Shown here: positions 28,123 through 37,786 of the stretch, piece after piece | Numbering within the stretch: the first letter of the stretch is position 1 | Layout: every line of letters begins with the position of its first letter | Source of the DNA: Palsa-504 sp963819785 | GTDB lineage: Bacteria > Actinomycetota > Actinomycetes > Streptosporangiales > Streptosporangiaceae | Assembly: GCA_963819785.1 (NCBI GenBank) | Contig: CAWFXW010000017.1 | Location: 62,001 to 126,000, forward strand | DNA: 64,000 nt | Reading direction: 5' to 3' | Made by a program: the position numbers and the translations under genes | The notes under the pieces: model-generated | What the model was told of the DNA's origin: nothing | Databases searched by the model: none | What the model saw: only the letters and a program-made list of their open reading frames with translations

Positions 28123-28440
28123 CCGGCCGGGTCCGGGGCCTGTCCACCCCTTTCCCGCCGGCCCGTCAGGGCCGTGGCATACCGCGCGGCTCCACTCAAG
28201 GTCGTTCTTCCAGTGGGGAGCTCCACCTTGACCTCCGCCGCGCGGCATGCCCTGGCAGGGGGCGGCCGACGGTGACGGGATGGACAGGCAGCCACCGCCC
28301 ATACGCGAATGCGCACGATAACCGGAAAGGAAACCTGGAAATGCCAGTAGCGCCCCGGAAATGGGCTAGGGAAACCCGGAACGGGCGTTATCCGTTCCGG
28401 GCTAACTGCCGGTAAACGGGAGGAGGATGAGTCTGCGGAA
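28123..28440. other. 318-base non-coding stretch with a strong hairpin
   Basis: No gene is visible between the J-domain protein and the small protein at 28441. A perfect 10-bp stem with a 7-base loop (28375-28384 / 28392-28401; arms CCCGGAACGG and CCGTTCCGGG) lies 40 bases before the next start. It lacks a trailing T run, so a terminator, a replication or transfer site, or a leader structure are all possible. Confidence 0.45.
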
Positions 28441-28723
28441 ATGAGCGGGGAAGATGCTGAAAGGCCATCCGGCCTGCGGAAACAGGTGAAGAAATGGCCG
28501 CCGTATGATGAAGGCGCGCGTATTATCAGCTATAATTTGAATGAGGACGAAAGGCCGGGCGGGGTGAAGATCAGGATCAAGATCAGGGTCGTGACCGGGA
28601 AGAAAGCCGCCGCCGATCGACGCGCGGCAGGCCGAGGCGATCAGGGAGTATCTGCGATGGGTACGGCAATACCGCAGTTCCGGGCACGCGGACAGCCCAG
28701 CCGGCGCGGACCGGCGCCGGTAG
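28441..28723 (+). CDS. small protein preceding the serine recombinase, unknown (one frameshift)
   Basis: About 93 residues after repair: a polar start (SGEDAERPSGLRKQVKKWPP), EGARIISYNLNEDERPGG, then (after a shift near 28612) IDARQAEAIREYLRWVRQYRSS and a stop at 28721-28723. ATG 28441. Strongly charged with a central helix; no family recognised. It overlaps the recombinase start (28657), so the two are likely co-expressed, as with small accessory proteins upstream of integrases. Confidence 0.45.
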
Positions 28724-30561
28724 CGGTCGCGTTCGTCGGCCGGACCACCACCGCCACCGCTGCAGGACCCGGTGGAATCGCTGGCCAGGCAGATCCGGCT
28801 GGCCGGCGAACGGCTGCCGGACGGGTTCTACATCGCCCGGTACTACTGGGACGTGGAATCGGGCGGGATCGACCTGGACGCCCGCAGCCGCACCGGCGTC
28901 TGGCAGCAGTTCGCCGCCGCCGGGCATCCCCCGCGACGGCGGGATGGCCGACCTGCGCGCCGCCATCGCCTCCGGGAATCCGCCGTTCACGGCGGTGATC
29001 TGCGAGAACATCGAGCGGTCCGGCCGGGACATGTACGACGCGCTGCGGCTGGAAAAGGAACTCGCGCGCCGCCGGGATCCCGATCTTCGCCACCGACGAG
29101 CCGATCGACGCGCAGGCCTCGGAGGGCTCAACGCATCCTGGTCCGCCGGATGAAGCAGGGCGTCGCGGAGTACTTCCGGTACAACCTCAAGACCCAGATG
29201 TGGGAAGGCCTCCAGCAGTACGTCATCGGCGGGTTCAACACCGGCCGCTGCCCCTACGGCTACCGCCGACCGCACCGTCCACCCCAACCCGATGAAAGCC
29301 TCCATGGGCGCCACCCGCGCCCGGCTGGTCCCCGACCCCGAACGCGGCCCCTGGGTCACCCGCATGTACGAGTGGCGGGTATATGAGAAGCTGTCGGTGC
29401 CCGGCATCGCCCGCCGCCTCACCGACCTCGGCGCGCCGTCCCCGGACGGGACAGGCCTGGAGCCCAGCCACGGTGGACAACATCCTGCGGAACCCGAAGT
29501 ACACCGGGCGGGTGGTGCTCGGCCGGACCACCAACACCGGCCCGACCCGCCGCAAAGGCGAACGGAAGGTCCGCCGCGCTGCCCCGCGAGTACTGGACCT
29601 GGGCCGCCGACGACAACGCCCACCCTGCCCTGGTCCCGACATCGAGACTGTGGGAAGCCGCCCAGACGCATCGGGCGGCAGCGCGGCAACGTCCGCGACC
29701 CCGGCACCCGCGCCTAAGCCGCGACAGCGCGGCTGTACCCCTACCGCGCCCGCATCCGCTGCAACCAGTGCGACCGCCGGATGCACGGCATCACCCGGCG
29801 CGGCCGCGCCCGACCGGCGCCAGACCTACATCTACTACGTGTGCCCCACCCAGCCGCACAACCCCCGCGACGCCGCAGGACCACCCCGGCCACATCCGCG
29901 CCGCGGTCCGCGAGGACGCCTTCACCGCCGCGCTGTCCGAGTTCCTCGACCAGTACGCGCTCGGCTACGACCGCGCCGCCCAGGCTCGCCGAGCTCATCC
30001 CGGCCACGCCAGGCCGAGCAGCACGACCACGGACCAGCGCCCGCGCCGAGGCCCTGACCCGCCAGCTCGCGCCAGGCCGACACCGCGATGAACGGCATCA
30101 CCGCCGAGATCGGGCAGCTGGCCGGCAAGCACCGAGCCCGGTCAGCGTCGCCATCCGCGACCGGCTCACGCGAGCAGTTCAGCCACCGCTACGACGAGAA
30201 GCCCGCGATCGAAGCCGAACTCCAGGCCATCGAAGACGCCCAGCCCGCTCACCGACAGCGACCTGACCCTGCATCGACGAACTGCCCTACGCCCTCGGCC
30301 TGCTCGCCCAAGCCCCCGACCACCTGCGCGAAGTCATCGCCGCCGCGTTCGACATGCAGGCCATCTACCGGCCCGACCAGCAGGCAAGCCACCGTCGTCC
30401 TCACCATCACCGACACCACCCCCGGCATCATCGACGCCATGCTCACCGACCCCCGCACCGACGACGACACCGCCACGAACCGGCCACCGCAAACCGAACC
30501 CGCAAGCCCTCCCACCAGCGGAAACGCGTCCGTAGACGTATCAGATACCGCTATGGAGTAA
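28657..30561 (+). pseudogene. large serine recombinase (integrase), many frameshifts, catalytic Ser apparently Thr
   Basis: Rebuilt pieces give a resolvase domain (VAFVGRT, LQDPVESLARQI, CENIERSGRDMYDALRLEKEL, FATDEPID), the RMKQGVAEYFRYNLK hinge helix, a recombinase domain (CPYGYRADR, PNPMKASMGATRARLVPD, ILRNPKYTGRVVLGR) and a zinc-ribbon region (IRCNQCDRRMHGI). At the active site the family has G-R-T-S; here the codon is ACC (Thr). At least six single-base breaks spread over the gene. ATG 28657 follows AGGGAG. The stop at 30559-30561 lies within the right boundary repeat (30528-30578), as expected if that repeat is, or overlaps, the recombinase attachment site. Confidence 0.75.
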
Positions 30562-30578
30562 TAAACCCTTCGCGATCA
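30528..30578 (-). repeat. right boundary repeat (51 bp, inverted copy of 18874-18924)
   Basis: On the minus strand: 28-base outer block (30578 down to 30551), 11-base variable centre (30550-30540), 12-base inner block ACGTCTACGGAC (30539-30528). It covers the last codons and stop of the recombinase gene. Confidence 0.75.
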
Positions 30579-30734
30579 TGGAGTGCCGCTCTGGTGTGCG
30601 TATTGCTGTCGCTGTCATGGGCGGCGGGGCTGGCAATGCGGATCTGCCGGGCTGGCGCGGCGGGGACCGCGGACCCCGCGGCCTGGGCCGGGGAGCCCGA
30701 GTTTCCGCTGGCCACGGCGGGGGCCGCGTGGCGG

Positions 30735-31022
30735 TCACGGCGAGAGGTAGTCACCGGATCCTGGTGCTTGGCGGTGCCTGGTCAGCTGGCGAACCTCGAG
30801 CAGGTCCAGGCCGAGGGCCTCGATCTCGGCTAGCACCCCGTACAGCGCCGACCGGTCAAGCAGCCCGGTCAGCACGGTGTGCGCGCCGTGCTGCCGCGAG
30901 GTCAGCGCCGGGAACGCGGACAGCACCGTGGCGCCGAGGTGCCCGTCAATCCGGATCACGTACAGGGCGGGTGCCGGGTCCATGCCGCCATGGTCCAGGG
31001 CGGCCAGGTGAGGCCGCATCAC
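30735..31022 (-). CDS. small conserved actinobacterial protein (paralogue of 6422-6676)
   Basis: 95 residues. ALYVIRIDGHLGATVLSAFP, GAHTVLTGLLDRSALYGVLA and EIEALGLDLLEVRQL align with the protein at 6422-6676; the N-terminal about 20 residues (MMRPHLAALDHGGMDPAP) are extra, so ATG 30981 (MDPAPALY) may be the true start, which would place the promoter element upstream of the coding region. Function unknown. Its promoter matches that of the MFS gene at 15882 over about 60 bases, and it is head-to-head with the metallo-hydrolase gene, which has its own copy of the element. Confidence 0.75.
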   Translation of the reverse strand: MMRPHLAALDHGGMDPAPALYVIRIDGHLGATVLSAFPALTSRQHGAHTVLTGLLDRSALYGVLAEIEALGLDLLEVRQLTRHRQAPGSGDYLSP

Positions 31023-31035
31023 CGGGATCCGGTGA
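31007..31035 (-). promoter_or_regulatory. TCACC element copy 6
   Basis: Minus strand: TCACC (31031-31035), seven bases, GGTGA (31019-31023), seven bases, TCACC (31007-31011). All three half-sites exact. It overlaps the first ATG codons of the small gene, which supports the later start at 30981. Confidence 0.55.
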
Positions 31036-31136
31036 CCGCCGGGCCAGGATCGGGGCCACCGCTGGCTGCCGCGGTTCCCGCGCCCGCCGCACAGCCCCGG
31101 GGAACGGCCTCGCGCGGACGACCGGCCAGGCGTGAA

Positions 31137-31165
31137 TCACCAGGGTCGGGTGACGGCTGGTCACC
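31137..31165 (+). promoter_or_regulatory. TCACC element copy 7
   Basis: TCACC (31137-31141), seven bases, GGTGA (31149-31153), seven bases, TCACC (31161-31165), all exact, 79 bases before the metallo-hydrolase GTG at 31244. Divergent to copy 6, which is about 100 bases away. Confidence 0.55.
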
Positions 31166-31243
31166 TGGCCGCGGGCCAGTCTGGGTCTGTTGCGAACGCT
31201 CGCACGGCCGCCAGGGACGTGCCGGAGAATCCAGGGAGACACC

Positions 31244-32200
31244 GTGACATCGCCAGACCAGCCGGAGTACGCACCGATCCCGCCGTCCGCGCTCGGCCCG
31301 GCCCTCAACGAGCAGGGATACTACGTCGGGCGCGTGGAGCGGAACCTGTTCTGGGTCACCGACAGCGTCTACAACTGCGCGTTCCTGGCCACCCGGGACG
31401 GCGTGGTGCTGTTCGACGCACCCCCGAGCATCGGCGGGAACCTGCGCCGGGCCATCGACGAGATCGCCGCCGCCGAGGGCGTGCCCAACACGGTGACGCA
31501 CTTCGTCTACTCGCACCACCACGCCGATCACAACAGCGCGGCGTTCCTGTTCGGCGGGGACGTGGTCCGGATCGGGCACGAGGAGACCCTGCGGCTGCTG
31601 CGGCGCGACGACGACGAGGCCCGCCCGCTGCCGGAGCTGACCTTCGCCGACACCTACACCCTGGAGGTCGGCGGCGAGCGCGTCGAGCTGGCCTGGCACG
31701 GCCCCAACCACACGCCGGACAACATCTACATCCACTTTCCCGGCCACGACACCCTGATGTTCATCGACGTGGTCAACGCCGGCTGGGTGCCCATCTACAA
31801 CGTCAACCTGTCCGAGGACGTGATCGGGTACATGGGCGCCCCGCAAATCGCGCTGTCCTATCCGTGGACGCACCTGATCAGCGGGCACCTCGGCCGGCTC
31901 GCCACCCGCGACGACGTCGCGGTCCACCAGCAGTACATCGCCGACATCGACGCCAGCGCGAGGGAGGCGCTGGAGGCGGTCGACCCGGTGCCGTTCTACA
32001 CCCAGGCCTGGCCGAACATGTGGGCCGGGGTCAAGGGCCACCTCGACGCGGTGGTGGAACGCGCCGCCGCGCCGGTCATCGAGAAGTACACCGGCGTGCT
32101 GGCCGCCGCGGACATCGCGGAGTTCACCACCTCCACGACGTTCCAGATCATGCAGTCATACCGCCTGGACCGCGGGCACAGCGGACCGGTTCACCCCTGA
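31244..32200 (+). CDS. MBL-fold metallo-hydrolase
   Basis: 318 residues. The zinc-binding signature HxHxDH appears as SHHHADHN (His91, His93, Asp95, His96), with a later His in HGPNHTPDN and an Asp in LMFIDVVNAGW; LISGHLGRL supplies the last His. The layout fits the glyoxalase II-like/quorum-quenching and alkyl-sulfatase-type MBL proteins; the exact substrate is not visible. GTG at 31244 with AGGGAG nine bases upstream. A complete TCACC element is in its promoter. Confidence 0.88.
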   Translation: MTSPDQPEYAPIPPSALGPALNEQGYYVGRVERNLFWVTDSVYNCAFLATRDGVVLFDAPPSIGGNLRRAIDEIAAAEGVPNTVTHFVYSHHHADHNSAAFLFGGDVVRIGHEETLRLLRRDDDEARPLPELTFADTYTLEVGGERVELAWHGPNHTPDNIYIHFPGHDTLMFIDVVNAGWVPIYNVNLSEDVIGYMGAPQIALSYPWTHLISGHLGRLATRDDVAVHQQYIADIDASAREALEAVDPVPFYTQAWPNMWAGVKGHLDAVVERAAAPVIEKYTGVLAAADIAEFTTSTTFQIMQSYRLDRGHSGPVHP

Positions 32201-32289
32201 GCACCGCGCATCGGGGCGGGCTGGCGACCGCCCCGATGCCTGCCCGGCCGGCTGCCACCCATACGACGAACGGCCTTAGGTTGCCTGGT

Positions 32290-32460
32290 ATGACGCCTGG
32301 TGAGATACCCGCGCCGCAGACGCTGCCCGCCGTCATCGGCGTGCGCGGGGCGCGGCACAACAACCTGCGGGATATCCGAGGTGCTCAACGTGCTGCGTGA
32401 CCGGGCCGTGGCTGGCCGAGCACCTGGGCCTGCCGCCGGCCGCTAAGCCCGCCGGCCCGC
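32290..32460 (+). pseudogene. UvrA-like ABC protein stub (N-terminus joined to C-terminus)
   Basis: ATG 32290 starts TPGEIPAPQTLPAVIGVRGA and RHNNLRDI, the usual opening of UvrA-like ATPases (self-resistance type). Within 30 bases the sequence passes, in another frame, to TGPWLAEHLGLP, which looks like the very end of the same family. About 700 residues in between are absent, so this is an internal deletion. It converges with regulator 3, whose stop is at 32460. Confidence 0.5.
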
Positions 32461-34797
32461 TAGGCCCGTCGCGGCCACGGCGCGAGCAGGCCCAGGGCGC
32501 GGGCCCGGCCGACCGCGTCGTGGCGGCTATGGACGCCGAGCTTCTCATACACATGCCGCCGGTGGGTGTTGACCGTGTTCACCGAGAGGAACAGCTCATC
32601 GGCGATGTCCTGCATCGTGAGGTGGGTCGGCAGGTAGCGCAGGACGCGTGTCTCGCTGCCGGTGAGCTGCTCGGTGATGTTCGGCGAGACGATCTCCGCT
32701 GGACTCCTCCGGGAGCCCTCCTGGCTCAATGCGAACAGCGCCTGCGCGGCCGGTTCGGCCTGGCCCAGCCGCTCCAGCGTCTGCCGCAGCCATGATCGCC
32801 ACGTCCCGGGCGGATGCGGCGTGATCAGCGGCTCAGCCAGCGCCTCGGCGCCTTGGAGGGCCGCCAGCGCGTCGGCGTGACGGCCCCGGGCCAGGTCCAG
32901 GACGGCGCGAGCGTAGCGCAGGCTCATCCCGGCGGCCGGCTCCACCTCGGCACGCAGGGTACGCTCGGCGCGCTCCAGCCATGGCTCGGCATCATCCAGC
33001 CGTCCCTGGCCCAGCAGGACGATGCCGAGCTCGGCGCAGGCCATTCCGGCCAGCGGCTCCTCGCCCCAGCCATGCCGTTCCGCCAGTTCGATCGCCTGCC
33101 TGCCCCACTCGGCGGGCAACCGACCGGGCTGGAACAGCAGCATCGCGTGCGCCCCGTGGGCCAGGCCGTGCAGCTCCAGGTACGGCCGCCCGATCTGGCG
33201 CGCCAGGGCCAGGCCCTGCTCCAGATGCCGTTCCCCGTCCTCGACGCGCAGCGTCCACAGCTCGGCCAGGCCCAGGCTGATCCACGCCGCGGCGCGCAGG
33301 TCCTCGCCCAGGCCGAGTCGCGCGATATCGGCCGACTCGATGAGGCCGAGCAGCCGCTGTGCCTCCTCGAACACGACCGGGTAGTCGCTGAAGCGCCGGG
33401 CCAGGAACATCCGCAGCACGGCCAGCATGACCCGCACGCGTCCGCGGCGGTCCGCGGGCACGGCGGCCAGCGCGCCGGTGGCCATGGCCAGATGCCGCCC
33501 GGCATCACACAGCGCCCCCCGGACCAGATCGCCCGCCACCCGGACGGCGGTGAGTTCCGGGCTGGCCGCCACCACCCGGCCCGGGAACCGGTCGAGCAGG
33601 TCGACCACGGCGGCGCCCTGGCCGCCGAGGTACAGGTCGAGCCAGCAGTCCGACAGCAGCTGGCCGGCCATGCCCCAGTCCTGCCCGGCCAGCGCCTGGC
33701 GGATCGCCTCCGCCGGGTACCCGTGCCCGGCCAGCCACCCGGCGGCCATGCCGTGCAGCGCGGCCCGCTCATCCGGCGCGGAGCGGCGCAACTCCAGTTC
33801 CAGCAGGTCCGCGAACAGCTGGTGGTAGCGGAACCAGGACCGGCGCGCGTCCAGCGAGACCACGAACGCGCCGGCCCGCTCCAGGTCCTGCAAGACCCGC
33901 TCGCCGCCCGAGCTGCCGGTCAGTACGTCCGCCAGCGGGCCGGACACCCGGTCCAGCACGGAGGTGCGCAGCAGCAGCCGCCGCACGTCCTCGCTCTGCC
34001 GGTCCAGCACCTCGGTCAGCAGGAATTCAGCTACCGTCCGGTCGGTGCCGGAGAACTCCGCGGCGAACCGCTCCGGGTCCGGGTGCCCGGCCAGCGACAG
34101 CGCGGCCAGCCGCAGCCCGGCCGCCCAGCCCTCGGTCCGCTGGTGCAGCCGGGCCAGCGTCTCCTCCGGGCACTCCACCCCGCTGGCACCGAACAGCGCC
34201 CGCGCCTCGGCCAGGCTGAACCGCAGATCGGCCAGGCGGATCTCGGTCAGCTCCCGCTCCAGCCGCAGCCGGTGCAGCCCGATCCGCAGATCGTGCCGGG
34301 TCGCGATGACGAACCGCAGCTCGCGGCGCGCGCAGGACCAGTAGCTCCAGCTGGCGCGGCACGTCACCGCCGTCCAGCAGGTGCGCGTCATCGATCATCA
34401 GCCACAGCCGGCCGGACAGCGGAGCCAGGTCGGTCAGCAGGCGCTCGACCACCGCCCAGCCGTCCAGATCCGGCGCCCCGGTCAGCGGCCGCACCAGCGC
34501 CGATCCGGCCACCGTGCCGCGCAGCCCGTCAACGACCGAGACCCAGAACAGCCGCGGATCACGCTTCGTGTGATCCACCGGTACCCGCGCGACGTGCTCG
34601 GCCAGGCCGGCCGCGGCGACCCAGGAGGCCATGAGCACCGTCTTGCCGCTTCCCGCGGGCGCCGATATCTGCACCACGCGCTCGGCTTCGGCCAGCCGCC
34701 CGAACAACGCGCAGCGGGACACGACTCCGGCTGATATCCCGGGAGCACCAGGACTATCCGGACGGACCTGGAAGGACGTCAGCTGGCGCGTTGCCAC
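32460..34797 (-). pseudogene. MalT-like ATP-dependent LuxR-family transcriptional regulator 3 (frameshift, shortened sensor region)
   Basis: About 780 residues rebuilt. N-terminal part from 34797: Walker A SAPAGSGKT (46-53), LWLMIDDAHLLDGG. The frame changes near 34335 (after LELLVLRAP) and continues with LRFVIATRHDLRIGLHRLRL, the shared MalT-like core, TPR-like helices and a complete LuxR HTH (LTGSETRVLRYLPTHL...VNTVNTHRRHVYEKLGV). Compared with regulator 1 about 110 residues between the sensor region and the HTH are missing, so this copy also carries an internal deletion. It is downstream of the LAL regulator on the same strand, 58 bases away. Confidence 0.82.
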
Positions 34798-34855
34798 GCC
34801 TCAATGGAATCGCCTGGGCCGGGCGGTGCCTATCGTCATCTGACGACACTTTGCG

Positions 34856-37702
34856 CTAAAGGGAGACGCCGTGGCGCAGCGCCTCGCGGACGATCTCCAC
34901 CCGGCTCTTGGCACCGAGCTTGGCCAGGATGCGGGAGATGTAGGTCTGCACCGTACGCCGGGACAAGTACATGTCGCGGGCGATCTCCGACGTCGAGTCG
35001 CCCCTGGCGACCAGGGCGGCGACCTTGAGCTCGGCCGGGGTGAGCGCGGCCCAGCCGGAGACGGGCCGCGGGCCGCGCGGGCCGCGGACGCCGCGCCTGA
35101 TGCCGTAGGGGCGAAGCCGGCCGCGGCCCGGCGGATGTCCCAGCGAGCGTTCAGCCCCTCGTAGCGCTGACGGCCTCGGTCAGCGCGGCCCGGGCCGCTT
35201 CGTGCTGCCCGCTCCCGGCCAGCACGGCCGCCAGGTCTTCCAGCGCGGCAGGCAGTTCCACGGCCGGGCCGGCCGTCCGGTAGTGCGCGACGGCCTCCCG
35301 GAGCGGGGCCGGATCCGACTGCAGCAGTCCCTGACACCGCAGGCTCGCCGCGGCCGCCCGGGCCGGCCGGGTCTCCGCCGCGGCCTCCTCCTGGCAGGCC
35401 CGCGCCGCGGTCCGCGCCAGCTGCTCGTCGCCGGCGGCGAGCGCGAGCCGGACGAGGTCCGGCAGCCACTGGTGGATCAGGGTCATCTCGCCGTCGCGCC
35501 GGGGCATGATCGCGGCCAGCGCCTGCATCGCCTCATGTACCTCGCCGCGCTGCTCCAGCGCGACCGCGTGCGCGGCGACGAGGAAGTCCCGGTTCTCCCG
35601 GTCGGGAATCCTCAGGATGGGCAGCGCCAGGCCCGCGCGGAGATGCTGATCGGCCGGGCCACGCTGGTCCCGGCGCCCGGCGATGAGCGCGGTCACCCCG
35701 TGGACGAGCAGGGCGGGCCAGCGTTCGCGCAGGAATGTGTAGGTGAGCCCGGGAACTTCGTCCGCATCCGGGCTCAGCTCGGCCAGCGCGTCGTCCCACT
35801 GGCCCTGCCAGTACCGCAGCACCGCCGCGGTGACCCAGTTCGCTCGATCGGGACGCGCCGGTGCGCTGGGCCGACTCGCGGGCCCGCCGCAGGGCCAGCT
35901 CCGCTTCCGGCCAGCGATCGAGATTCTGCAGGGTAAAGATGCGGTCGTCGACCGCGAACGAGCGCAGGTCCGCGTAGCCGGGATCATCGCCGAGCACATG
36001 CAGGGCCTGGTCGATGTAGCCGAGCGCGGCGGCATGGTCGCGCCTGATGCTATGGCTCAGCCACAGGTCGGTCAGGGCGTGCGCGGTCGCGAACGGGTCG
36101 CCGGCCTCCTCGGCGAGGGTCAGGGCCTGCCGGGCCGTCCCGTCCGCCGCCGCCAGCCCGCCGGCCCCGGCCCGTTCGAGCATGGCCAGGAAGGCCAGCA
36201 TCCGGGCCTGCCAGGTGCGCGGCAGGTCCGGGCGAGGCCAGGGCCTGACGCGTGGTGCTGATCGCCTCGTCGCTGCGGCCGGCGCTGACCTGGGCGCGCG
36301 CCAGCACCGAGTACGTTTCGGCCCGCCGTACCGGGTCGGTCAGCACCGGCAGCGCCGCGCTGGCCTGCCGGGCCGCGTCGTCGAAGGAGCCGGCCGCGAG
36401 CAGGGCCCGGACCAGGCTGGCGATGAGCCCGTCCCGGGCGTCGTCGCCGCCGGGTGTCTCGTCCAGTTCCCGCCGCAGCAGGTCGGCCGCGAGCCGCGGG
36501 GCCTGCGTGGTCAGCGAGGGCGCGGTCCGCAGCAGCCAGGCCCGGGCCCAGCCCGCACCCGGCTGTCCCGGCCGCGGACAGTTGCTGCGCGACGCTCAGC
36601 GGCTCCGCGTCCGCGGCCGCGAGATCCCGGGCCGCCTCGGCGTGCAGCGCGGTACGCAGCGCGGCGGGCATGCTCTCGTACAGCGCCTGGCGGATCAGCT
36701 GGTGCCGGAACGCCAGTTCGCCGCCCGAGCCCACCAGGATGCGCGCCGCGACCGCCTCCTGCAGGCCCGCCGCCAGGTCCGACACCGGCCTGCGCAGCAG
36801 CACGGCCAGGTCGGTGACGGTGAACTTCCCGCCGAGCAGGGCGGCGGTCCGCAGGATCTGCGCCGTCTGCACCGAGACGGAACCGAGCCGGTCGTTGAGC
36901 AGGGCCGCCAGCGACGCCGGCAGCTGGTCCCCGGCCGCGGAAACCGGGCACTGGCCTGCGCCCGGTCGCGCGCCAGGGCGTCGACCAGTTCGCGCAGGTA
37001 CAGGGGATTCCCGGCGGCCTGAGCGGTCAGCTGGCGCAGCGTGTCCGCCGGTGGCGGGCCGAGCATGGCCGTCACCAGGGCGGCCACGTCGGTTTCCGGG
37101 AGCGGACCGAGGGTGACCACCGCCCCGCCGCGGCGGGCCAGGGACTTGCGTACCTGCCGGACCTCGGGGCGGCGCGGATCGGACCGGCACGTCGCGATGA
37201 GCAGCAGCCGCTGCTGATCGACGGCGGCGGCGAGCTGGTGCCAGACGAGCAGCGAGGCGTCGTCAGCCCACTGCAGGTCGTCGAGCACCAGCACCGTCGG
37301 GGCGGCCGCGCACAGCTCGTCCGCCAGCGCCATCAGGACCTCGGCACTCGAAACCGACGCCTCGCCGTCGGCGAACAGGCCGAGCCGCTGGCTGCGCAGC
37401 ACGCCGGCGGCGTGCGCCCGGCGCGGGTCGGGCGAGCCGAGCCGGACCTGAAGGCAGTCCTGGATCACGCTGAGCGGCAGCCGCTCGGTGAGCTGGTCGG
37501 CGATCCCCCACCCGATGTCCCAGTCCGGCTCGCCGACGCCGGCCAGGGCCTCGGCGACCAGGGACGACTTGCCGATGCCCGGCTCGCCCTCGACCCAGAC
37601 GGCCGCGCCCTCGCCATGGCGGAGCGCCTCGATGGCAGCACGGACAGTCGCGAGCTCCTGGCTGCGGTCCACCCACTGCGGCGGGCGGTCGATGGGCCAC
37701 AT
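34856..37702 (-). pseudogene. LAL-type large ATP-binding LuxR regulator, at least four frameshifts
   Basis: Rebuilt length about 940 residues. N-terminus at 37702 (WPIDRPPQWVDRSQELATV), Walker A GEPGIGKS (39-46), Walker B TVLVLDDLQWADDASLLVW, an AAA_16-type ATPase up to about residue 330, a helical region in successive frames (SVQTAQILRTAALLGGKFTV; IRQALYESMPAALRTALH), and a terminal LuxR HTH on a further frame: LTPAELKVAALVARGDSTSE then RRTVQTYISRILAKLGAKSR, ending at 34856. The family activates pathway genes on binding an inducer and ATP. With breaks near 36950, 36560, 36240, 35860 and 35150 it cannot be made as one protein. Confidence 0.75.
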
Positions 37703-37786
37703 GGCAGTAAACGTATGCCCTGCCCAGTGGCGATGCCTATTCGATACTGGCCGTCGGCGGGGCCAGCAGCAGCAGCCTCACGGCGC

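Larger units (their letters stand above)
18874..30578. mobile_element. accessory element of 11.7 kb bounded by 51-bp inverted repeats
   Basis: The two ends carry the same 51-bp sequence in opposite orientation (18874-18924 and 30528-30578). Between them lie genes expected on an actinobacterial integrative element: TraB/FtsK-like DNA translocase, J-domain protein, large serine recombinase whose stop codon is inside the right repeat, DUF5753/DUF397 genes, an IS701 remnant, a MazF-type toxin and two unusual ATPase/nuclease genes. Base composition drops between 22.6 and 25.0 kb. The transfer and recombination genes are broken, so the element looks immobile. The inverted, not direct, order of the ends is unusual for an integrated element (see findings). 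Confidence 0.6.

Noticed and set aside
18874..30578. Tn3-type transposon
   Set aside because: The ends do not start GGGG, no tnpA-like gene or res site is visible, and no 5-bp target duplication is seen.
30751..30767. TCACC-N7-GGTGC at the 3' end of the small gene
   Set aside because: Resembles the element but has one mismatch, no exact third half-site, and no gene downstream in the proper direction.
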